Of a stretch of 64,000 nt of DNA, positions 10,171 to 22,559 are shown piece by piece. The stretch lies in NCBI GenBank assembly GCA_032821775.1, contig JAVLRN010000004.1, positions 1,116,001 through 1,180,000 on the forward strand. Direction: 5' to 3'. The notes beneath the pieces are model-generated. The model was not told the origin of the DNA and searched no databases. It worked only from the letters and a program-made list of their open reading frames with translations. The stretch is from Sanguinoderma infundibulare. Taxonomy: Eukaryota; Basidiomycota; Agaricomycetes; Polyporales; Polyporaceae. Positions within the stretch are counted from its first letter, which is position 1, and each line of letters starts with the position of its first letter. The position numbers were made by a program, and so were the translations under genes.

Positions 10171-11188
10171 TGTAACGTGCACGGGGAACCTGCATGTAGA
10201 ACCAGAGGATCAACGCAGGGAAAGGACAGGCCGTGACGGAAAGATGCGAGGTGGTACAGGTGTGCTGCAAGCCTAAAGGCCACTGAATGGTAGGGAAAGG
10301 GGGGAGACTCAACTATGGTGCGGCCATGTAGGCCAACTACCACGTGGTAGTATACGAGGTGGATACGATCGGTGCGCACGGGCACTACGGAGGAAGAACG
10401 ATGCAGAGTATGTGCAATTGCACAACGTACTGGCGAAGAGAGGCTTGAAGTCGATGCGGAGAGGCTACTCGGAGCCCGAAGGGAGTCGTATGCATGCAGG
10501 TACGAGAGATGAGAGATCTGAGGCCCAGGGGTAGCCTGTGAAATCCATACACCAATCCAAAACTAAGTACAAAGGGGACACACTGCACATACCGTGCAGT
10601 GGCACAAACACCACTAGCCCACCACAGCTCTGAAATGTAGCTACAGAGCCCATGTGGAACCATACTGTAACCTAAAAGAGAGTCTGAGAGACACCTGCGA
10701 CAGAACTACCTATCAACCGCGAGCTGAAACATGCAGTATCATAAAAGAGCCAAGGAATCCTGTACATGCCGGGTACAACACGTGACCATGATCGATGCAT
10801 TGTGACCGTGTCAAAGATAGCTGCACATCATACTAAACCGATCGGAGGCCTAGCTGCAAGGCACCGTGCCATGCCACCGCACATCCTGTGGTATGTAATG
10901 AGACGTGCATACAATCGAGGATGTACCGAACAATCCCCGAGTGCGAGGGCACCCGTAATCCATATGTGTAACTGGGCCGCGAGGAAGAGGAGCCGCACGG
11001 TCGAAGGGGGACACGCACGATGCGTGGTAACCGCACGGTAGATACGCATGGTAGCTGAAGAGCCTGCACGATGCGGAAGGCCGAGGACCCGAGTCGTGTA
11101 TGGTGCGTACGGTGGTGACCGATCGGTGCGAGAGGGAACCATGCGGAATGCGAAGATCCTGGGCACAGGGCATGTAGGGGACCCTACA
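10171..11188 (-). repeat. 5' LTR (about 1018 bp) of the minus-strand Gypsy element
   Basis: On the minus strand it starts TGTAGGGTCCCC at 11188 and ends GCACGTTACA at 10171 (TGTA...TACA ends), followed by the primer-binding site and gag. No second copy is in the window, so the ends rest on termini and context only. Long ORFs across it are not meaningful. Confidence 0.65.
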
Positions 11189-12719
11189 GCGTCATCCTGA
11201 TTGAGCTGCTACCAACCTGCCATCCAACCATGGCTCCCATGGGAGGGATGGTAGACAGAGCAGTGGTTGCTTGTGTTCGAGTCACCAGATCCTCAGAGCT
11301 GGCCAGCGGGGAGGTTGCACTTGATCTTGCTGTAGACACTCCACCACATCCACCGTCACAGGACCCTACAGCATCTACAGAACTCGACGTCACACCAAGA
11401 AGACAAATACTCCAAAAATAAATTGCACCTTCTACTTTGACAGCAGATGCATTAGCCTTGCACCTCCACCCGCCCCGCTGGAGTGGGGGTGGAATCTGGA
11501 TGCCAGGGACAAGGGTTGGCACAGGCGGAACATTTGTGGAGTCAGGTGCCTTGGAACGCCCCCTCAAGTGCATATCGTGAGTGGATGTAGCGGGTGCATT
11601 TAGATGCCACTTTCGGTTTTTAGAGCCATGTTGCGGACGTGTCGGGCTAGAGTGCGCCTCCAGCACCTGACCAGGAATGCTTGAACCTTGTTCAGACTGC
11701 GAGAAATTAGGTCAAGCAGTAGAAATAGAACAGCTCTGCAACGAACGCACCATAAGCTTATACTGGTTGAAACAGGTGAGTTGAACATGACAACGCAGAA
11801 ATTTGCAGCATGGAGCAGAAACGGGAGACGACCAAGAGAGGGGTGACAAGGCCACTCCCCCGAAGCACATGCTAGAATCCCGGGGTACGATTGAGCATTT
11901 GGTCAAATGCGGGTATATGCGAGATCGCACCCGACTGCTATAACAGGGAGGTCAATATGCCATGAGGGCAGACATCTTGTGAACAGTGGTGGCATCAGAG
12001 ACGGATGCTTCTCTTTTTTCCAGACAGCAAGGAGCCATAACACATCTGCAAGAGCTCTACACCCATCCATTTAGATGACAAGAGCCAGAGATAAAATGTA
12101 CAGCTCACTTGATTAACTAACAGCCCAGGGACAAAATGTGACCGGCCTACAAACATCAAAGATAAGCACGTGATTCATTCCCAACCACATTAATTCACAG
12201 GGGTATGCCTTTGGACAGGTGAGTCGTCTTCCAGTCAACAGGCAGTTGGTTCGATCTTGGGGAAGGCACAGCAACTTGTTATGTGAATTGTCTTACCTTG
12301 AAAGTTACATCCGTGGCCGAACGGAGGATACCACAGATGATGAATCGCGTTAATGTGTGAACGCCACATAACGTTACATTCATAGACTTGACATCGAACC
12401 TCGTTGTCAGTCCAGTTGGCCACCTTTGATTCATAACACCACAAGAGCCCCCTACCTTAGAGAAAGCGCAGGAAGTATAGTATTGGAGGTGACCGTGTTA
12501 GCAAGGAGAAGAAACGGGGGCATGAGCACTGCCTCTCTGAAAGCGCTCGTGTGGGCTCCGCGGATTTGATGCATTATTCTCGTCCATTCCCATACACACG
12601 TACATACAAATACATCCTGCTCGGAGTCGACAAGAACTTGACATGTAAGCGACGAGGGCCCGAAGGATGCATCAGAGACGATGGTGATTTTAGCTAAGCA
12701 CGTTGGGATCATTCTGCCC
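11189..12719. other. No recognised gene
   Basis: A minus-strand open frame of 160 codons (11184-11666), Ser/Thr/Pro-rich, overlaps the LTR edge by five bases and has no motif I recognise. Smaller frames follow. The stretch may be non-coding flank or the decayed 3' side of the KDZ element that begins at 12720. Confidence 0.3.
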
Positions 12720-15600
12720 CTGCGGTCTGAACAACATCCATGTAACCTTCTTTGTCATACGACGGGAAGCTCTCCAATGAGTCGCCACTGTCACGCTGAC
12801 GACCAGACAAACAGTGCTTCATCGAGGCCCACAAGCTGAGGCAGTGTTCCTTCATAGAAAGATGGGTGAAGGCCTGTCGGTTGGCATAGGAGTCGACCCC
12901 CTCAGAATAATCCGGTCAGTCCTCAAAGTGGTGGCCTACCTGCTGCTCCCACCAGTGCTCACGTCGCTGATGGTGCTTGATGATACAACACATTTCGTCA
13001 TGAAGCAATTTGCACTTCTTCGCGCTGGTGAATGCCCGAGTGTGAGCCTCGCATCACTTAACGTGCAAGGCTGCAAAGAATGTTATTAATGCACAAGTGC
13101 AGCCGCAACAAGCTAAATGATGTACCATCGTTCAAGTCCCCATTGGCACGAATATCCAGCAGCTTAGATCGATCCAGGACCCCAGTTCAGCAAAAGCGCC
13201 AGATCCACGACACGTCAAGTTCGCTGGCACTCCCATCAGCCTTTGGAATGCCACGCACGTCACTGTCCCTCAACTCTTCGAGGTATATGATGGTCTTGCC
13301 GAGAGCAGCGGTGAGCTTTCTAAGGCCAGCATAGGTGCCATGGTAATGAGCTACGTCCATCCCCATTTTTGCCTAGACAATGTCGGCAACCAGGTTGGTA
13401 TGCCTCACCTTCCCTTCCACGTTGGGATACCTATAGGCACATGTGTGGATGTACTCGGTGACCTGAATATGATTGTGAAGATAAGTGACAGCATCAAAGG
13501 CCTGGGCCTCCTGCATGCACCATTCGAATTCGAGGAGATTGTTGGGGAGGTGTGATTCGGAAAAAACGACTGAGGGGAAAAATAGTGGCAAATCCTGGGA
13601 GGCCAAGATAGCATTGAAGGTGGGTTTCGTTCGCAGTGACGCGACGATGGGCATGAGGTGCTGCACAAGGTCGTGCCATGCGTTAATTCGGTGTCGCAGG
13701 CGGCCCTGATCCTCCACAAGCCTCGCTCAATGGAGGTCGACAGACTGGGATTCTGACCCGGCCAAAGCAGCATGCAGCCGTCGTCTAGGTATGATGGGAT
13801 TGAGAAACGACTTAACTGCTATAGCTAAGAATAACTTACTGCTCGTCTTTGAGATCTAGTCCCATAGCGATGATCTCGCTGGCTGTCTCCCCACTGGGAG
13901 ACCCAAACGTAGCCTCGCCGCAATGGATCACCTTCAGATCCTGCTGGTATAGCTCAAGACGAACGGTCTTCTGGGTTAAGTCTGCAGTAACGCTCATGAG
14001 ACTGGGCCATGGTGCCTAAGACAAGTATACGCATGACTACGTGTTGTCTCAAAGGGGTTGGGAGCCGTCTTGCCCTCCGTCTCCCACATTGCTATCATTT
14101 CCTGCCACGACTCCGCATGGCAGGAAGGAATGCACTCGGTAAGAACATGGAAAACCTTGTCATATAACCGACGCTGGGAGATGGTGTGTTCGGCGTCCAT
14201 AAGAAGAGTCATGGCTGCGTGCAGTTCAGGTCACAACTACAGCATCAAATTTGGACTAAACGAAACATATGCAGCATGGTGACCTTGGTCCAGTTTCAAC
14301 ATCTAAGGGTATGTTCAAGGACATCCTCACCCCAGCCTCCATCAATCGGGATGGTCGGGGTTCCCCATACAACGTCCATGGCATTGCGCTGGCGAGAGAA
14401 GTCGGCGACGTGAGACAGTTCTTGACAGTTACCATCTGGGTCTTCACAGTCATATACGAGATCAGGAAGAAGCACGCTCGAAGGAAATGCGGAGTCGCTG
14501 TAGGGTGGCGGAATAGGTGAGTGATAACAAAGATATGTAGTCGACACGATCAGCTGACATACCTCCCAGTCTCTACTGCGTAAGCGCACACCTCGTGGTG
14601 GGGACATGCGATGGTCATCAGGCCTGAGAAAGCGCGTCAGTAAGTGTGATCGCGCATGACGTGATTTTGCAAACTCCTAACCTCCATCCCTCTCAGATGG
14701 AAGATTAGGGCCTCGGTTACCATGTTCCTCATCGAAGAGTTTGCGCTTCGGGGCATTGGAGTCCGGAGTTTGAGAGAAATGGCGCAGCCAGCTGTATTAC
14801 GATATATCAGGGTTGGACTATCACGGCGAACTCAAGACAAACCTGTGCTTGGGAGATACCTTGCTATGATCACGGGGTGCGTCTTCGCAGCCTTCCAGAG
14901 TTGCAGCAACACCGTCGGGGTCCTTCTGTGTCTCAGACCTCTTCAACCCCTTCAAGAGTTGCCATTGTCTCGTCATGGTAAGAAAAGCAGTCAGTTGGTT
15001 CTACGCAGGTGTGTGAGTATAGTAATGTTGAAAAAGAAGAAGGTAATGACGCACCATCGAAGCATTAACACCGGTACTGTGGGTGACAAGGAGCAAGGAG
15101 CGGTAGTAGCCCAAGATAGATATGCTCGACAGAGTGGACAGTGCATGGAAGTGTTCAAGGAGGTGAAACGTCACCACAGTGCAGGGAGCTGTGGCGGTTG
15201 CGGAGAACCAGCGCTGGTGGAGCAGCTGAAGAGACGGTGAAGCAGCGCCCTCACAGCTACAGAACATAACCATGACTTTGCAAATGCCCGACAGGTCGAG
15301 CATGACGATGGGATCAGAAAGGGAGACATGGGGGTGAGGACACTTCCCGTCAAGGTCATGTCCCAACTGGAAACGCAGGCCGAGCAGACTGAGCTCCTTG
15401 GTCTGAAACCGGTTCCCCGTCCACCGCTGAAAGTTAAATACAGTCATTTGGCATGTCATCAACACGTTCTGAATCCATGAACACGAACCTAAACGCGATG
15501 AAGTGGGTGACGCGTATGGATCGCCAAGCAGCACCCCAAGCAATATAGTGCCCGATCGAAGCAGTCATCGCATTGGAGGCCAACACCGCCAGGGAGAACC
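12720..15600 (-). pseudogene. KDZ (CxC2-type) transposase relic lacking the catalytic core
   Basis: Blocks characteristic of basidiomycete KDZ transposases appear in order on the minus strand. The N-terminal CxC2-flanking region is at 15470-15050 (LGLRFQLGHD, VMLDLSGI, RWFSATATAPCTVVTF). A Trp-rich joint follows near 14330-14290 (GGWGEDVLEHTL then NWTKV). Then come ESWQEMIAMWETEGKTAPNP (about 14100), SEIIAMGLDLKDEQ (about 13860), LLEFEWCMQEAQAFDAV (about 13540), SELDVSWIW (about 13210) and EGVDSYANRQAF (about 12870). Frameshifts and stops lie throughout. Only about 0.4 kb separates the N-terminal blocks from the post-catalytic blocks, so the DDE core is missing. The assignment rests on remembered family motifs. 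Confidence 0.7.
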
Positions 15601-15742
15601 TCATGGCAGCCACCGCACTTGTTACCGATGAAGTGGCCTCACCCATCCAGTCGCATGAGCTCAGCGACATAGTTGTTGTTGTGCTCTCGCCATTGTTGGA
15701 CAGATGTTTCCTATGATAAATGAATACAATTTCAGATTTGGA

Positions 15743-16383
15743 TTATGAAATTGAACTCACCGCCGCAATGCGGGCATGGACAAGCAAGTCTGACTCTACT
15801 GAAGACAAATAATTGTAGATATGGTTGGTGTCATGGCCCATTGCCAAGGGTTCAGCCGAGACATCAAGCAAAGTTGTGACCATGGTCGGTGCCGACGGAG
15901 ATGTAGGGTGGAGCCGGCTTTTGAGGGACGCAGAACTAAAGGTGACAGTTGTACCACTGTCGGTAAGAGTGCGAATGGTGGCCTTTGGGGAACTTGGGAG
16001 CTTGCGCTCACCATAGCTGCCATCACGAGAGAAGGAGCCCATATTGTTTCTGTGAAATTTGGAATGTTTTGCGGTACTGAATGGAAGGGAGAGATTGGCG
16101 AGGAGGTGCACGAGAGTCGCTGAGACCCCCATAGTAGCAGCACCGAGGAAGAAGGCTGGAAAGAGTGAAAAAATTGTTCAACTATATGAAACAACACAAC
16201 AAGGTATTTTTGATGCGGAAATCCTCTTGGAATGAGGGAACCGAGCACCACTTCAGCAGTGTAAACATTCTCGAAGTTGGATCCGACATGAAGGAACCCA
16301 TGTAAGATCATGACGAGATCACCATTAATAGTACCAATTAGCCAAAAACTGTACTCTTCACGGGCTTCCATAAGGCTTCGCAA
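15743..16383 (-). pseudogene. Hypothetical membrane-like coding remnant
   Basis: Two overlapping minus-strand frames. One carries a hydrophobic segment (TINGDLVMILHGFLHVG), the other a possible membrane helix (MGVSATLVHLLANLSLPF) and a Ser-rich tail. They may be exons of one decayed gene. The family is not recognised. Confidence 0.25.
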
Positions 16384-16644
16384 CAGCCTGTCAATTTAAA
16401 GGGGTAGCGGATGTCGGAGAATCGCTTGGCTAATCACTGACTAGGCCATCCACTGACAACAAGGTCTCGCAAATGTCAATTATATCACCCCCAATGTTGG
16501 AACGATGAAATGTGGTAGATATATTAGGATGGACCAGTCTGGATACAAGTCATGCAACTTCAGATTCCAAGCAGGGTACATGCATGTCACGTCAATGGGA
16601 ATCTCCAAGAAAATATATACCGCCCAAGTAAGGCATCAGTACCA

Positions 16645-17142
16645 CTACATATCTATTGATCGTGCCTTCTGAATGACAGCCCCCATGGCCTCTGCATTAC
16701 AGAAATCCTGGACAGCTTCGTCATATGATGTGTAGCGATGAAAGCTCTGTCCTGGCATGCTATTAGTTGAGCAGTGTGCTTCAAACCTGCGTTGGAAGAA
16801 TGAGACGGCTGCATATTTGAATCGGAGGTCGGACTATACTCACAGGTGATGAAAGACACCGACATGTGTGCCAACGGTGACAAGGTACCAGACATTCATG
16901 GAGGCATCGTATTTGTCCATATGGGCTGAATATGAGGGTAGGGAGACAGGTTGGGGAGTTCGCGTCACCTCAGGGATGGTGGTGGTGTCTGTGGCGGTGG
17001 CGTTGGCATTGGCGTCGGAGCAAGACTGAACTTGCAGATTTGTGTGAGATGAAATGGAAGGCAAAGCACTGGCTGAGCTTAGGGCGAAAGTGTGTTCATG
17101 AGTGCAGGGCTGAGGTGCATCAATGACCCACGATGTACTCAC
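16645..17142 (-). CDS. Small protein with a viroplasmin/RNase H1-N-like fold, 146 aa
   Basis: Two exons, 17142-16844 and 16786-16645, are joined by a 57-bp GTGAGT...GCAG intron and keep frame to TAG. The end of exon 1 and exon 2 together give the motif of this small hybrid-binding fold: a VWYLVTVGTHVGVF strand, then MPGQSFHRYTSYDEAVQDF, then MGAVIQKA. In RNase H1 this domain binds RNA/DNA hybrids; in basidiomycetes it occurs in many stand-alone proteins. The N-terminal half is Ser/Thr/Ala-rich. The Pfam domain is named after a plant virus protein, but nothing here is viral. The start ATG is the first in the frame and uncertain. Confidence 0.6.
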
Positions 17143-18240
17143 ACGAGAAGTGCAGTGAGCAGCACTCTCCTCAGAACTATGATCGTGGTTCCAAGGACAA
17201 GAATGCTTTTGAGAAGGCGTCGAAGGGGATCCTTGATGCCCAATGGGATGAATAGAAGCCTTGAAGTCAGAACCCTGTCAGTCAGGATGTAGCGACACTC
17301 AATGATGAGCCAAATGACAGAGACACGACTACCCAGAAAGAGGTGCCATGATGGGGAGCAGGAGTTGTTCAGCCGTTACCATTACGCACGTTTGATTCAA
17401 CAGCAAGAGGCCCCTGGTCATGGGATGAGGTTGGACGCGGATGGGTATCTCCGAAGGTGCCATGTGGACACTGAGGTTCTGCGAGTAGCATGAATCTTCA
17501 GCAGAAGCCTTGATGCTACCAAAAGGGAAGCAAACTTACAATTGAGAGCCATCTGTAAGCAGTGTGTGCAGACAGATGGCCGAGCCCGAGAATCGTTGAC
17601 TGGTACCTATGTCAAAATGGATAGATGGAGGGGTATGAGATCACTTACAGCAGTCGTTGCATACGAGACAGATTATGAGGCAGAGTATGAGCTTTAGAAG
17701 CTCAACAACTGTGTGATGAGGAACAGGTTGAGGGCCAAGGCCTTTGTGGTCGCGCGTACCATAACTGTCATCGTCCACTGCACTATCGCTGACCATCATC
17801 GTGAGGAAATGGAAGGCGTACAATGGGAGTCTGCATGGTTGGGATGCCTTTATACGTTTAGCTCAGCCTGGTTCAGTGAGGGGATTGATTCATTGCGGGA
17901 TGGGGACAACCTTGAGGAATGCTTGTGCGAACATGCATGGAGACCGCTGTTCCAGACCACTGATGCTGAATTCAGCCCTTTTTGCACAGAAAAGCTAGAC
18001 CATCTCACCATGAATGTCAGAACCAAATCTGTGGTACACAAGTGAGCAAGCGCTAGCCTGTCTGTTGCCGAATGCCGAGTTGCGGGCATTCCCCGATCTA
18101 ATTTCCAGCATGTGCCTCCCCTTGTGCATCGCGATGCGTCTCTCTTCCCTCACCCTTTCAGTCATTTCAAGTATCCTCTTCGATTAACAGCGATGATATG
18201 TGTCCAGTGGGATAAAGGGATAAACAAACTACAAGGGTAG
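17143..18240. other. No recognised gene
   Basis: Only short unrelated frames on both strands. No repeat or motif stood out. Confidence 0.3.
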
Positions 18241-21080
18241 CTAAGCTCTCATGTAGGCATTGTTATCCCAGCCCATGCAGTTGCGTACCCACTTCATTCC
18301 CTCTCTATCAGAATGGCACACCAGGGACACTCTAGTTTCAGAGTAGGGAAGATTGAAGTGAGTGATGCGATGGGAGAGGAAGAAAATGAAGTCTCCACAT
18401 CGAAGAGGAACCACCAGGCCAAGCTCCTGAAGTGCCAGTTCTCCGCCAGTGAAGGTGCCCACTGGAAGGACCACGCATGCTTCGAGGTCCTTCCTGTCCT
18501 GATGACCGCATGTGGAAACGTTGAGATTGACAACGAAGCCAGAGAAGGGCTTCGCAGGACTGCTCTCGTATCCTGGAAGTGCACTGGCATAGCACTGGAT
18601 CTTGTCCACAAGGTCAGGAAAGTGTGCCCTCAGCTGCGACGTATACAAAGGTAGTTAGCCGCAGAGCCTCAACTGCAGAGGTCTTAAAGCCCACAATACT
18701 TACGCGCTGTTTCATCTCACTGAAGAATTCCAAGAACGCCTGGCTCAACTTCTGATATAGCTCTGGATGAGACGTAATATCCTTGGATGGGTAGGGCACG
18801 AATTGGCCATAGTTGGTGCATTTTGCCCACTTCATCTGCTGTGGATGGACGTCTGTTGGCACGTCATCACCCTGGGTTGGCATAGCGTCAAACCCTAAGT
18901 GCCATGGCAAGGTAGGCAGAGATGTACCTGAGTACCACATCGTGCCCAGGTGTTCCAATGAGTACTCTCAAAGGTCTGGTCATGCATTGAATGCTCCATG
19001 TGAAGAAGAACGCTTCCTGGATGGTCAGCTTCCACAGCTGCAAACGTGCTCTCCAGGTTCTTCTCCAGGTTGTTGGTAATGCACTTTGGGATATCGCCAA
19101 TGACGAACACCAGCAAGGAGCCGTCGACAGAGGTGAACGCCACTCTTTGACTGCGTTTGTTCAGTAACTAACAAACGGGCATGCACAGGAACAGAACACA
19201 CTTATCAATTACGCTTTCGGGAACTCTTAGGTAGCGGCCCTTGGCTTTGACACTGTGAGCGTCAAACAGTTTATCTGCGAGCTAGAAGGCAGAGATGGTA
19301 AATGGTTATGTGTACAGGTCTAGACCACCCTAAAGCCTACCTGTGCCTTGAGATCTTCCAGGTCAGCTGGGATGTAAGCTTGGGCAGCAAATTGTTGTTC
19401 TGCCGATGTTCATGTCATACGTTCCTCACCTGCTGGCAGTAGAGGAACATTGTTGTGTGGATGGCCTAGGTTCACAGCGACAGGCACTGTAATGAGGGGA
19501 GGCAGGGCCTCCAAGTCTGTGACCTCACTGGCAGCAGCCTCTGCCCTTTGGATGAGGTCATTCTCATCTGAAAAGTCGAATCCAGGCAGGTCTCGACCAG
19601 AGAAGTCCAAGGCCAGCGGGGGGATAGATAGACTAGGAGAGGTCGACGAGGGCGTTAGAAGTGTGAGCTCACTTAGAGTCAGCGTTGACTGATTGGACAA
19701 AGCCCGAGAGCTGCCTAGACCAGGAAGAAGCATGCACCTTTGCAGTCCAGCCAAAGGCTGAGAGACCCAAGGTAGGCCGCTGGATTCTAGAGACAGAGCT
19801 GTAAAAACAGGATCCCAGAGGGACCAGTCTCTATCGATAGGCACGAAGTCCCTAGTTGCATGGGAAAGTAAGGCACTTGATATATTCCAGAGCGTTATGA
19901 GGGCATACTTACCGCATCGGTATTTGCTCCCATAACCTGTCACTCTGCTAAAGGTTGGAGCACGTGATCGTCTCTGGAAGGGAGTTTCGCTCAAGCTGTT
20001 CCACGCTAAAGAGGTTGGCCAAAGTGAGAGGAGCTCGACGGCCAAACTCCCGTAGCAAGGGAAAAAGCCGATCACAGATTAGTGCGCGGTTTTGATCCCC
20101 AGCACCTGCCCCTCTCAGTTAGCAGAAAAAAATATGGCAAAGACAGGGTGCTAACCTTGAGGCTGACAAAGGTAGTGACTCAGGGCACGTATGCTCTTGT
20201 GAGGGAGAAGTTTGACTGATGACATTTGACTGTGTCCTGCGACCACAAGCAAAAAATATACAGATCCTGTATAACAGAACAATTTGTGACAAAGTACAAA
20301 CAGGTGGTACCTGTACCACGTACCTCCGGCGGCCAGGGTGACGTACTTTCTCCCCCATGCCATCCATTTATCAAATTCTTCTTCCTGTGGAGTAGCTCCA
20401 GGGTAGGCTTGAAGCAGGTGATGGTGCAAGTCCTGCCGTTTGATATTCTGGACAGCACAGACGCTACCAGGGTATGGATGTTAGACCAGTAATAGTTATA
20501 GCACACACAGAGACCTACCTCTCAGCCTTGATCACCAGCTGAACACAGGTTATCATCTGGATAAAAGATACTGCGCTGCCTACACCTTGAATGCCCTGCA
20601 CTCGCTGCATGAGAGTCTCCAGAGTGTCACACTGGAAGGTGCAACCCAGCATGGAGCAGTCAGCCACCACCTCGACCAAACAATTTACCCAACGCTGGCA
20701 TGAAGGGTCATCCAGGTGACCAGTCTTACCAGACAACAGCTTAAAGAGCGTGTTGTCGGCCTCTTTGTCATGTGCAGGTATGATTCGGTCGCCATCCGCC
20801 GCCACCACGTTCCATCTGACCCTTACAGTATCCTCCTCTTCATCGTTGGCAGCTTCTGCATTGCTCCTCATCCTCTTCATGGGAGGCTCCCAAGCCACAC
20901 CGCCTCGGGCACAGGGTGGTCTTCTTCTAGGCTTGGAGTTCCTTGTGTTGCTTGAGGTCGCCTTAGCCTGAAGGGCAGGCACTTGCGCCGCAGCATTGGG
21001 ATTAGCGTTCGAAGAGGCCCATACATTCTCAGTGCCAGGGAGACAGGTATGAGGGATCCCTGTCCTGGATATGTCGTTCT
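18241..21080 (-). pseudogene. TET/JBP-type 2-oxoglutarate/Fe(II) dioxygenase, near-complete gene with one stop
   Basis: The C-terminal catalytic part (18633-18241) has the iron ligands of this family: HxD in STCGHQDRKD, distal His in SHRITHFN, and the 2-oxoglutarate Arg in ETRVSLVCHSD, with a GELALQELGL strand between. Upstream exons fit the fungal pattern: YPSKDITSHPELYQKL, SLLVFVIGDIPKCI, ALICDRLFPLLREFG, EEFDKWMAWGRKYVTLAAGG, CQRWVNCLVEVVADCSML. Clear introns are 18634-18703 (GTAAGT), 19151-19201 and 19282-19340; others lie near 19870-19920, 20270-20320 and 20460-20515. Damage: TGA at 19410-19412 and a frameshift near 18950. TET/JBP enzymes oxidise 5-methylcytosine or thymine in DNA. The gene start is unresolved. 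Confidence 0.72.
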
Positions 21081-21790
21081 TCTTGCACTTCGTACTGCGT
21101 TGAGGGGGTCTAGAAAATTCAGTGGTGACCTCTCCCCTCGCTGTGTGCTGGGCGACAGGTTCCTAAGTTCAGGCTGTCTAAGTAAAAGCAAAAAGTCGCA
21201 AGACTGTACTCACAGGTTGCTGGAACACATCCTGCGCTTTCTGTCAGCCAAAGGGGAATACACTGGCCTGACGTAGCCCTCACCTGCATAGACATGTCCT
21301 CCTGCGCCTCCTCAGGCCCAGGGGCTAAGTCTGATCAACGATAAGTGCAGAATATTTCTTAGAATGAAGTTAGGCACCTAAGGGCCCTCCCCAAGCATGC
21401 AGTAGGTGTTGCAGAACTGGCTGGTGAGCCAGGTCTGGGGAGCCGCTGAGGTGCGCCCTAAGAACACGAATCTCTTCTTCGTCCAATGTGTAACTCTGGG
21501 TTCCAGTTGGATATAGTATAGTCAATATGAGTACATGATAAGGCCGGCTCACAACTTACCTCCATTGCGAGGGCACGACGTGGTGCCGAAAATTGGTGGT
21601 GTGGGCATTAGGTTGCGAGGGGTGCACTGTTCAGAAATTCGCAGGTCCCTCCAACATTTCCTAAAATGGAAGGCCTGGGGCACCCATACAATATGGGGCC
21701 GTAGCTTGTAACCCTACCAGTACACATACAGAGCAGTTGTGATACCTACTAGTCATACTAGATCTACCCCGATGAGTCCCGACACCGAAA
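21081..21790. other. No recognised gene
   Basis: One minus-strand frame of 60 codons (21370-21552) with an acidic, leucine-rich end could be a 5' exon of the TET/JBP gene. Otherwise nothing is supported. Confidence 0.25.
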
Positions 21791-21791
21791 T

Positions 21792-22455
21792 TTAAGCTTT
21801 CCCCACAATGACCCCTGCTTTGAAGAAGCCTACCAGGTCAGCTGACACCTTTGGCGCATCGACGACGTCATCTATAATCTCTGCCATCCGCGTGAAGCCC
21901 TCTTCGAACAATGCTGGTGAGCACAGAATTCGAGCGATGGCAAGACCGAAGAGGTCCGCAATGAGCTGAGCATCTGCCCGCTTTGACTCGATTGCCCTTG
22001 TTGACCAGCAGATGTCAGTGTTCTGTCGGGAGCTTCGTGAAGTACACCTCTGCCTCCTCGAGATCACAAATCAAGAAGAATGCCTTCAAGTCCTCCGTGA
22101 TACATGTCTTAGCCTCAGACTCAGATGTCGATGGCATGCCAGACGGCTCTTCCTCGCCCTCGCCCTCGGAGTTGACCATAGGTGCAGCAGGGGTAGACTC
22201 TGACTTGTTGTCCAGGGGAACTGTGCGAGGCAGCAGCTGGAGCCTTCTCCGCTGGGGAGTGCTGCCCTGGGGAGCACCACTAGGTCCAAGATCAGTAAAG
22301 CTCTTCCTGCTCAGGAGATGGCTCGACTTGCCTGTGACCTCCGCAGTATTCTCCGGGTTCCTGCTGAGCATCGAGAACATGTTCGTTGGACTGTCGGACG
22401 ATTCCCGGCTCTTCCTCTTGTCGCCTTTCCGGAAGACAACAGTGACATTGAACTC
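21792..22455 (-). pseudogene. eIF4G C-terminal fragment with part of the MA3 domain
   Basis: The minus strand reads FRKGDKRKSRESSDSPTN, then MFSMLSRNPENT, then a linker with RRRLQLLPRTVP. The MA3 domain starts at CITEDLKAFFLICDLEEAEV and continues in another frame as TRAIESKRADAQLIADLF and LFEEGFTRMAEIIDDV. In the intact protein this region docks the helicase eIF4A during translation initiation. A TGA (22015-22017) and a frameshift lie inside MA3. The N-terminal two thirds of eIF4G are absent, so this is a truncated copy, not the cellular gene. It follows the phosphatase fragment in the same direction. Confidence 0.75.
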
Positions 22456-22559
22456 GGCCAGCTATGCAGGGAGAGCCCCCAACCAGTAAGGTCTGCCCCA
22501 CATCAACCGTCGGTCAGGGTCCGAAGGGAGAACAAGATGGAGATGCAGGGACAGAAGAG

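Larger units (their letters stand above)
4304..11188 (-). mobile_element. Minus-strand Ty3/Gypsy element, truncated by the insertion at 4303
   Basis: Read on the minus strand the order is LTR (11188-10171), primer-binding site, gag-protease frame, RT-RNase H-integrase frame. The integrase coding stops inside its zinc finger at 4304, where the plus-strand element was inserted. The missing integrase core and 3' LTR should lie beyond the far end of that element, off the left edge. The candidate target-site base pairs outside the 5' LTR are gcgtc (11189-11193). Confidence 0.85.

Noticed and set aside
10386..11188. Open frames of up to 112 codons in this stretch
   Set aside because: They lie in the 5' LTR of the minus-strand Gypsy element.
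16645..17142. Integrated plant pararetrovirus (viroplasmin domain)
   Set aside because: The fold is widespread in fungal proteins; no viral movement, coat or polymerase gene is nearby.
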